Assembly: GCA_011503125.2 (NCBI GenBank)
Contig: WWBZ02000001.1
Location: 5,766,001 to 5,830,000 of the forward strand
Length of the DNA: 64,000 nt
Direction of reading: 5' to 3'
Source of the DNA: Botryosphaeria dothidea
Taxonomy: Eukaryota > Ascomycota > Dothideomycetes > Botryosphaeriales > Botryosphaeriaceae
Below are positions 22,513 to 29,990 of this stretch, one piece after another; positions within the stretch are counted from its first letter, which is position 1; every line of letters starts with the position of its first letter. The notes beneath the pieces are model-generated. The model did no database searches, was not told where the DNA came from, and saw only the letters and a program-made list of their open reading frames with translations. The position numbers and the translations under genes are program-made.

Positions 22513-22632
22513 ATTGTGATTGGTTCGCAAATACCAGATAATGAGTGGCATGAGGAGGAGGGTAGGTGACCCGGTATCCTCTTATATAATAGCTATGTGA
22601 CAAATTTTCGGTGTTGACCCTTGGTTCAACCA
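22507..22632 (-). mobile_element. Diverged family 2 copy B
   Basis: Begins TGTTGAATTGTGATTGG and shares GGCATGAGGAGGA, GGGTAGGTGACCC and CCTCTTATATA with copies A and C, ending near GGTTCAACCA. More diverged, without a target duplication. Its first bases form the stop codon of the RING remnant. Confidence 0.5.
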
Positions 22633-23001
22633 GACCCTGTTCCTCCTTACAGTTCATATTCCAACAAAATGAGGATGTGAATAGCTTTCCTGTCTTACAT
22701 TTTCCCCACACATGGAGGTCCTCTCGCTCCCCTTTTCTTCTGTCTTATTACAAATGCCGATCGCTTCGAACAAATATAGTGCTGAACTTTAATACTAGTT
22801 TAAGTGAACAAGTAGTCTTGGCAAGTGGACTAAAAGCTACACCTCTCAACCTTTATGAATTATACCACCTTGAACAAAATGATAATTTGCACGTGATTAT
22901 CACAAGTAGGAACACTAAGACTTTAGCTAAGTAGAAAATTAAGATGTCCGTAAGTCTTCTCATCAATTGAAAAGCTCCGAAATCAGTTTCACATATGAGA
23001 A
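22633..23001. other. AT-rich gap without a gene
   Basis: 370 bp of AT-rich sequence between the RING remnant and the 3' end of the SesB-type gene. No feature recognised. Confidence 0.5.
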
Positions 23002-25786
23002 CTACATATCGTCCTCCTTGTCATCCCGGTAAGTCTCCATTTCCTTTCTGACCTGAACGAAGCCCGAAAGATGTTTTTCTGACCGCTCTATTGTGCGTGT
23101 AAATGATTCATCCGCTTCCAACCGGTATCTGAAATTGCAACGACCTTCGGCTGTCGGAAGACTCGAGATGTGATTGTTGAGTTTACGCAAACAAGTGACG
23201 AATTGCTTGGGCATTTCCGAAGTCTGCGGGTCTTTCGGAAAAGCAAAGGCCAACCGCACAGCCCAATCATGAGGCGTGTATTCCTGTTCGCTCTCTCCAG
23301 GATTCTGTCTGTGGTGCTCTGGAGGGTTTGTCTGCTGCTCACAGAGCCGCCGCGTTGCTTCAATACCTCGCGGGGGCTCGATCGCTGTAGACGAAATTCT
23401 GCTTCCGAGGTTGGCATCTGATAAAGGCACTGGTGCGCCGCCGCGAGTAGGCATGGATTGCATCCGAGAACGAAAACGCGTATTATCAGCGTGACCACTT
23501 CGCGTGTTCGAGGCTGGTGCCCGGAGTAGGCCAAGAGCTGCCGAATCCTGACGAGCAGCTAGCCTGGCGGGGCTGGTACTGGCTCCCATCGGTCTAGCAT
23601 CGAATGAGACTTTCGGAAGCGTTAAAGATGAAGTAAGGCGCCCTATTTCCGGTATATGGGCACTGTCCTGGGGATTGCGGGTAGTCTGCCTGTTTGACTG
23701 CGCGTTTTGGGAGCGAGGGGATCGGTACAATTTACGTGTACGTCGTTCGTCGTGCAAGTGATCCTGCTCATCCATACTGCTCGATGAGTACCCAAATCAG
23801 TTATGTCCTCATCAATGATTGTTCTGGAAGAATTTCTCACCATGGTGCCTTTTCCAAGAGCTTCTGTACAGACGCGGAGTGATCACCCAGCAAAGCCTGT
23901 ATATTCAACACACTTTCGCTGCCAGACAGGTGACTGCCACCTTCAACCGCGCACTGTAGGCTGTCTACTGTCGAGGCAAATTTAGCAGTCATCTCATCCA
24001 AGCCCCATGAAATATTAGCCAGATCTACCAATGCATCGGCTTTTGTTGCAAGATGATCCAGCCCGCATTTGAAACAGAAGTGTTGGAAATCACGTGTTTC
24101 AAGGTCTCCTCATATCACACCACATAGCTTAGCCATAATCACTCGTATAAGAGGCAAGCGGGTCACCTACCCTCTTCCTCTTCATGCCAATCATCAATGG
24201 ATCATCGTTGTTCATCAACAATCCAACAAGAAGACAGTGTCTGCGAGACCATGCCAATCAATCGGTCCACCGCCATCTTTTCCCTTCAGATCTCCGAAGA
24301 TACTGGGAGTGGTTGATGCGAGAGCCTGAATATTTGATCGGGTGAACTCGGGTTTCGAACAAAGTTTGGGCGGCGTAGGGAACGCACCCCCAAACCTCGC
24401 GTTTGCCATTTGAGCAGCCACTTTCTCAAACTTCCTGAGCCTTTTCACAATAACCCTGTAGCCTTTGCTGTCCCTGGAGTCAAACTTCACCATAAGAGAG
24501 TGGTCCGCAGAGAGGAGTATTTTCCCTTCCATGTGGTCTGGCAAGTGAAGGAGAGCCGAGTCAATACCAACGGCGGTGGAAAAGCCGCCTGCTCGCTCCC
24601 AATGGACACCGTCTCGATTCTACCAGGGATCAGATATAGCCATATTAGCCTTGATAAGAGTTAGCTTGCAAGCTCCAACTGTCTTGTCTGCTCTTCTTCA
24701 TAGAAGCTGACAATCTTGCGGTCGTGGATGGCATTTTTGAGGTCAGCCGACTGAGCAAGCAGCGGCTCTGAGTCTTGCTTCAGTTGATCGAGCAAGCCAT
24801 GCCGGGGGTGTTGAGGATCATCGAATATTAGCTTCCGGATGTCTTCCACCGGTAGTCCCTTATGCGGTGTGCTGAAGAAAAAAATGCCACTCGTTGCGGC
24901 AAAAATATCGTTGTCTCTAGCGTCGGCAGAGCGTTTTGCCCTGGTAAGGCTCTGGCTCAAGTAAGCAAAATGGCAGTGTACGCTTGATGCTTCAGCAGAC
25001 CTACATGTGAGAGGACGATGCCGCCAAAGCTGTGGGCAATGAAGAACAGCGGCTTGTGGGTCTCCTGATCTCATTATTAGTAATCAAGGCTATCTTATGA
25101 ATCCATCCAATATTTGGCTTACCTCCTCAGTCACCCGGACATGGTTGATCTCCTCTAAAAAATCTCTCATAGTCTATCAGCCTGTGCAGGCCCCTGCTTC
25201 TGCCGGTAAGCTTCGAGTTGTAGCCATACGTCAAGATACGACATTTTGGAAAGTCTTTCGGCAAAAAATCTCGCAACCACATTCGTGACAGGTCTCCTTT
25301 GCCTCTCCAGGAGCCGTAAGCGTGCCCATCAAGTCCCGTGATGGCGATAACACTGTATCTCAACGTTAATGGACCATCTAAAATCGGAACCTGCGGAATA
25401 AGTCCATCTACTTACTCCGCAGTAATGGGAACTGTCGCATCACTCAGCTGGGTGAGATCGAAGAAGTGGCAGTCAAAGATGACATCATCTCCGCCCATCT
25501 CCATCTGAAACTCGCGATGCCCCGGGTCCTCGAACGTCGGGCGGAGGAATGACGGGACACCGCCGCGGCAATCGACGAGGCATATCTTGTTCCTTCCTGT
25601 TGACCCATAGCATGAAGGCACGACAGTCACGGTAACGGCGAGTGCTGATCTCTCGTTACCTTCCAAGCATGAGATGATTGCTTCGGACAAGGCTGACCGG
25701 AGCTGTGCGTCGTCGTCGTGGCCATCCTTCACCGTGATTCCGCGCACGCGGAAAACCACGGATTTTCTCGGCTTTGAAGATCACAT
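23002..25786 (-). pseudogene. SesB-type alpha/beta-hydrolase protein (fungal NLR-associated family), broken
   Basis: Minus-strand exons rebuild a lipase-like N-terminal module: SVVFRVRGITV, VIAITGLDGHAYGSW, MWLRDFLPKDFPKCRILTYG, the nucleophile elbow FIAHSFGG, TSGIFFFSTPHKG, ADHSLMVKFDSRDSKGYR. A helical and then serine/arginine-rich C-terminal part follows, ending at 23002. No NACHT or NB-ARC domain is present. SesB-like domains occur at the N-terminus of fungal NLR-like proteins. Lesions: in IDYERFF (near 25170) the frame slips, the expected DFLEEINHVRVTEE lying in the next frame; a 148-bp LTR (24081-24228) splits it after ADTVF; and the first ATG (25784-25786) is followed directly by TGA. 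One intron appears GC-AG (donor GCAAGC near 24667). Confidence 0.78.
24081..24228 (+). mobile_element. Short solo LTR, family 2 copy C, with 5-bp target duplication
   Basis: Begins TGTTGGAAATCACG and ends ACAATCCAACA, with a TATAAGAGG promoter-like core. It is flanked by AGAAG at 24076-24080 and 24229-24233. Deleting the element plus one AGAAG restores an uninterrupted reading frame of the SesB-type gene on the minus strand (ADTVF directly followed by CFKCGLDHLATKAD). This shows it is a genuine insertion into coding DNA. Confidence 0.9.
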
Positions 25787-27791
25787 GGGCAGTTCTTCGT
25801 AGAGACTCCTCTAGGCGGGTGGACAAGTGGTTTGGGACATTCTGCTGTGTGTCAGGGGGGCATATGAAGGTAAGCAAGGCTGGCCAACTTTCGCTTACGA
25901 GCAACCGGGATATGGCGCCACAGTTCTGGGTATTGGGGACTCAAAAAAGAGGCTTGCAATCGAATTTTGTTTTTTCTCTTAATGTACCTACCTTTGGGCT
26001 GGTGATCCTCCAAGACCGAAAAAGCATAGTGACGTGAGAGCAGTATCTCAGTTTGAGGGAAGCGACGTAGCATGAGCTGAAGATCCACGTCAGGTCTTTT
26101 TCTCCGGAGGAATCCTTCGCCTTGCATATACCACTCACATCTATCGCCAAATTAGTGCGCTCCTACAGGTTTTGACGGCCAAAATTGGATTATATCAGCC
26201 TGCAAGAGTCCTGTGACGTGTGCTGCATTTAATACAAAGGAATGACGGAGCTGGTGGAAGCTTCAGGTACTTTGACGCTAAGGCTAGGGATTGGTGGACG
26301 AGGCGATAATTGAACTAATCAGTAGCTTAAGATTGCGCTCGTCCGTTTGATGTCTTATTGACGGTCTGCCAACGGCGCAACGGCTTTTATAGCTTGTCTG
26401 TCAAGAATCTTAGGGCATCCTAAGCCAGCCCTGATGATAATATGAGTTTCTCTAAGTAGCTTCTTCCATAGCGCATGATCTTTGATATATCCTGCGCGCT
26501 TGTTGAATTACACACGTGGAACAAGTACGGTGCATCATGCGCAGCAAACGACTTCCAGCGACATCAAAATTGAGTGTAAAATATCAGCATCAAACAGGCA
26601 CGATGACCTTATTTCCGGAGATCAAGATTGACCTACTGTTACAAAAACTATATTTAACATTACATGACTCAACGGGTCTCCTTACCCATCCATCCATCCA
26701 TCCAATACACCTATGCGGCGTTCCATTTGTTTCGGGCGCGGCTTTGGGTTGAAAACTGTGATGGTGGGATGTGATACCAAGGAAGCGCTTCGTGACGGAG
26801 ATTGTTAAAAGTGCCAAATAATCCTTGTATCAACTGAAGCAGGGTGGCTCAGCCCTACTGCACCTGACAGGCTCAGATCATACATCAGTGGCGTTGATTG
26901 CTGGGCTGGACTAATCTGTGCTCTCATGCGACGGTCTTTCACATGGATGTTGTGATGGTCCACTAGCCCTGAATCTTAAAGAACGGCAACTCTCTCCGCG
27001 CCGGACAGACGCTTGGACACCCTTCAAGGCTGTTGCCCCACGGAAACTGTCCAATGATTTATGAATCCTTCAGCCAGCGCTCTTTGACACGAGCAAAAGT
27101 TTATGCTTTTGTAATGCTCCTTTTCGTCTCGTGTCTGGACAATTGCTATTCTTCTTCATCGCTGCATAAAAAGACCGAATTGAAAAATCAACATACCCCA
27201 GATGCTGTCAGCTGCTGTCAGACAGTGCTAAGAGATCAGCCGAAGCCTCGATGATGATATTCTTCTTGAGACCGTGGTTCGCCGCGAAGTTGCGGGATTG
27301 CTTGGTGAAGTTCCTGGCCTTGAGAGTTACACAAGACGAACTGAACCCGACCGAGGCCGATACCTGTGACGTTCAAGATCTCGATCTCCACAGCTCAGTT
27401 ACTAACGAGGTCGCACTTGAGCAGCTCAACACGAGGAGAGCTCGGTAGAAAACGAGTCTCCTGCCTACGTCGTTTGAGTGCATAGGTTTATCCGGCTTCT
27501 GGGCACCCTAAACGTGCTAAATTTAGTGCCGATGAAATGAACCGGGCCACATTATGGCCGTCGCCCGGACGGGCTATAGACAGGCTGGGCAAGAGCCGGC
27601 CCGTATTGTGCTCCGTCGCCAGCACGCTGGAGCAGCAAAGCACTCCACCGGAGCTCGTGTTGCGGGTAGGATAGTAGTATATATTCTCGCCCTCACCCAG
27701 AAATTGAACGACATCAACCAGCAAACAGCCAGCAACCCCATCATTCACTCGCTCAAGCAAATCCACATTCGCTTTCCAAACACCAGCAAAA
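25787..27791. other. 2-kb gene-free region with a repeat copy and a CATC microsatellite
   Basis: Contains repeat R2 (26252-26412) and a short (CATC)n run at 26687-26702. Remaining open frames show no motif. The last 150 bp are the promoter of the next gene, with TATATA at 27678-27683. Confidence 0.5.
26252..26412. repeat. Dispersed repeat, AT-shifted copy (R2)
   Basis: Aligns with 19569-19722 in the same orientation from AAGCTTCAGGTA through AAGATTG and ACGGCGCAAC. Many sites that are C in R1 are T here (for example TCGATGCCTCG versus TTGATGTCTTA), the direction expected of RIP. Confidence 0.6.
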
Positions 27792-28296
27792 ATGCAGTTC
27801 TCCTCCGCCCTCGTCCTCCTCGCCTCCGCTGCCGGCGCTCTGGCCGCTCCCTCCGGCCCCGTCGCCACCACCCCGACGCCCGTCCTCCGTGTCACCAACC
27901 TGGGTTGGAATGTCCAGGACAACAACCTGTCAGCCTCGTTCGACATCACGAACAGCGTCCAGGACGCCTCCGTCCACTGCCAGGGCAGCAGCACCAACTT
28001 CAACGAGAAGTTCACCTGCGAGGCCAACAAGGACATCCAGTTCCAGTTCGTCTCCGGCGGCAACGACTTCCCCTTCCAGTGGTTCGAGGTCTTTCAGACC
28101 TTTGCTCCTGGGTAAGTGCAGAAATGAAAGACGCAGCGCACGAATGAGGGACTAATGATGATGCAGCGTGCTCGCCAACGATGGCAATACCTACCTCGCC
28201 GACGGCGTCAACAGCCTTCCTGATGCCAAATGCACTCAAGGTTGTTCTGTCCAGAGCCTTGTCATGCAGGGCCGCACCACGGTTGTCACTAAGTAA
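27792..28296 (+). CDS. Small secreted protein, four cysteines
   Basis: Exon 1 27792-28111 and exon 2 28167-28296, joined in frame by a 55-bp intron (GTAAGT ... ATGCAG), encode 149 residues. Residues 1-19 form a signal peptide (MQFSSALVLLASAAGALAA). The mature protein starts with a Pro/Thr-rich segment and has cysteines at 63 (VHCQG), 76 (FTCEA), 129 and 133 (KCTQGC). The Phe/Trp-rich centre (FPFQWFEVF) suggests a beta-sheet fold. Size, four cysteines and spacing recall AA1-like proteins, but the diagnostic CRAGG block is absent, so I leave it as a secreted protein of unknown function. A TATATA box lies 109 bp upstream of the start. Confidence 0.82.
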
Positions 28297-28377
28297 ATGG
28301 TAGTCTGAAGTTGCAAACTTATAGAGTCAAGGCTCTATACGTAACGAAGGCATCTTGTTCAATACTCAGTTCAACTA

Positions 28378-28630
28378 TTGTCAGACTATTTTGCCCTACT
28401 ATATCAGGCATCACATTCTTTCGGGCATCAAGATCAAGTAGCTACTCTTTGCCACCTCCTCACTACTCCTCATATTCACAAGCTTCGGATATCAACATCG
28501 GCTTCTGTTCTCCTCGGTTATTCAAACACTCTTTTATGTATATAAGCAAGCCTACCGACCTCCCTCTTAGGAGACAGGCAGAATCTACTCTCTTTTCTGA
28601 CCTCACAACTCTTCACTCTCAAATCCAACA
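28378..28630 (+). mobile_element. Solo LTR, family 1 (253 bp)
   Basis: Begins TGTCAGACTATTTTGCC and ends CAAATCCAACA. It is flanked by the perfect 5-bp duplication ACTAT at 28373-28377 and 28631-28635. It contains TATATAAG near 28538. Nearly identical to the inverted copy at 20419-20669, with different target duplications, so the two insertions were independent. It sits 80 bp after the stop of the secreted-protein gene. Confidence 0.92.
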
Positions 28631-28912
28631 ACTATTGTAATCAACGGAGACTTTTTGTAAATATCAACGCTGCAATACGAGGTGATATTAAAAGTTAATT
28701 GCAAGTCTGGATCCGGAATCGCGGTTCTGATGGTTGCCGCCAGAGCTGTTTTCTAGCGAAATGCGAACCCGCTTTGCTTCTTGTAGTATGAGTTTTGCTT
28801 CGTAATAAAGCTGAGCGTAGCCAGGCCGAGGCTCCCCTCCACGCTTAAAGGCCATTTCAATGGGTATGCATTGATGGCAAGTAGTTTATCCCTCAATCCA
28901 TCTATGACACGA

Positions 28913-29539
28913 TTAGAGCTGTGATGCTTGAAGGGAACTAATATGTAATATCTGTGTGAGGCTCTTACCTTGATGATGTTGTGGAATTTGCATTCCTACG
29001 TTATCTTCCGCTGCTAGGAATCTTTCTTGGTCCAGAAGAAGTTTGTAGAGCTCATATGCTGGACCTTTGAGTTTTGCGAGTCCGAAGAAAGCCAGGAATG
29101 GCTGCTGCTCTTTGTAGACCTCATGTAGCAACTGGTGCCCTTTTTTTGCGGATCGCTGAGCCGTGATCAACAACCCCCACAGCTTCGACGCCCAAAAGCT
29201 CAGATATTGAGGTCGTGTTATCATCAGAAAAAAGGTATTGGAGCCGAGGTTGCCTATATTTTGCAATGAATTAGTGAAATTGTTTCACGGCAAGTGTTGT
29301 TTCATCGAACCTCTAGGCATGACCTCATGGATGTCCCTCAGGGCGGATAAGAGGGCAAAACCGTGAAATAACGTTATAGTATGTCGAGAAACGAAATAAC
29401 ACGCGAAAAATAGGAGACCACCAATGAAAAGTACAACAGGAAAGACGGATTGAGAAATATGCGAATGTGGTAATGTTTCTAGAGGAGCTAAGGAGAGATA
29501 TATAGGATTGTCTAATCTCTCATCCTTCTTGAAATGACG
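28913..29539 (-). CDS. Hypothetical protein, probable multi-exon gene or remnant
   Basis: A minus-strand chain of coding-like sequence: DNPIYLSLAPLETLPHS, a hydrophobic helix VVLFIGGLLFFACYFV, LFHGFALLSALRDIHEVMPR, then across a GT-AG intron (ending at the AG before 29253) GNLGSNTFFLMITRPQYL, KLWGLLITAQRSAKKGHQLL, KLKGPAYELYKLLLDQERFL. The join after LRDIHEVMPR is in frame. A further GTAAGA donor near 28970 does not join cleanly to downstream sequence. No start codon is identified with confidence. I do not recognise the family; it may be a decayed membrane protein gene. Confidence 0.35.
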
Positions 29540-29990
29540 AGCTCAGTAAGCCAGAGGCGAAGCCGGCACCGAACGATATTGTTCTTCAGAAACCTGCTGC
29601 AGTTAGCCGCATCATCCATCGTCATTGGTAGACCCTCTAGATCACGTACCAGCCTCCGAGCTGAATTTGGCTTTCAATGCATGCACGAAAATTTGATTCG
29701 GTGGTCTCGTTTCACAGCAGATTCTCAGCCTTGCAAAGGTATGAGGGGCATGTCTACCTGAAGCTAAGCCTCCACACAGCCGCGCAAATGACGTGCTAAT
29801 AGCTTACATGTGATGGCCCTCATCCTCTAGCAAAAGACTTCGCAGAATTCCTACCCCCTTTACGCTTATTGCTACCTTTTTCCTATATATATTTTCACTG
29901 AATTATATTGCAGACGGCCGGCCGTCGGGCCACAATCAGGCGAAACGTACATTGACGTTCTCCGTAGTAAGAAGGAACACGGCTCCGAAC
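29540..29990. promoter_or_regulatory. Upstream region of the DUF6594 gene
   Basis: No gene seen. A TATATATAT run at 29884-29892 lies about 100 bp upstream of the ATG at 29991. Confidence 0.45.

Noticed and set aside
27250..27448. 65-residue plus frame before the secreted-protein gene
   Set aside because: No motif, signal peptide or splice partners; consistent with chance.
20419..28630. The two 250-bp repeats as the paired LTRs or inverted repeats of one large element
   Set aside because: They are in opposite orientation and each has its own different 5-bp duplication, so they are separate insertions.
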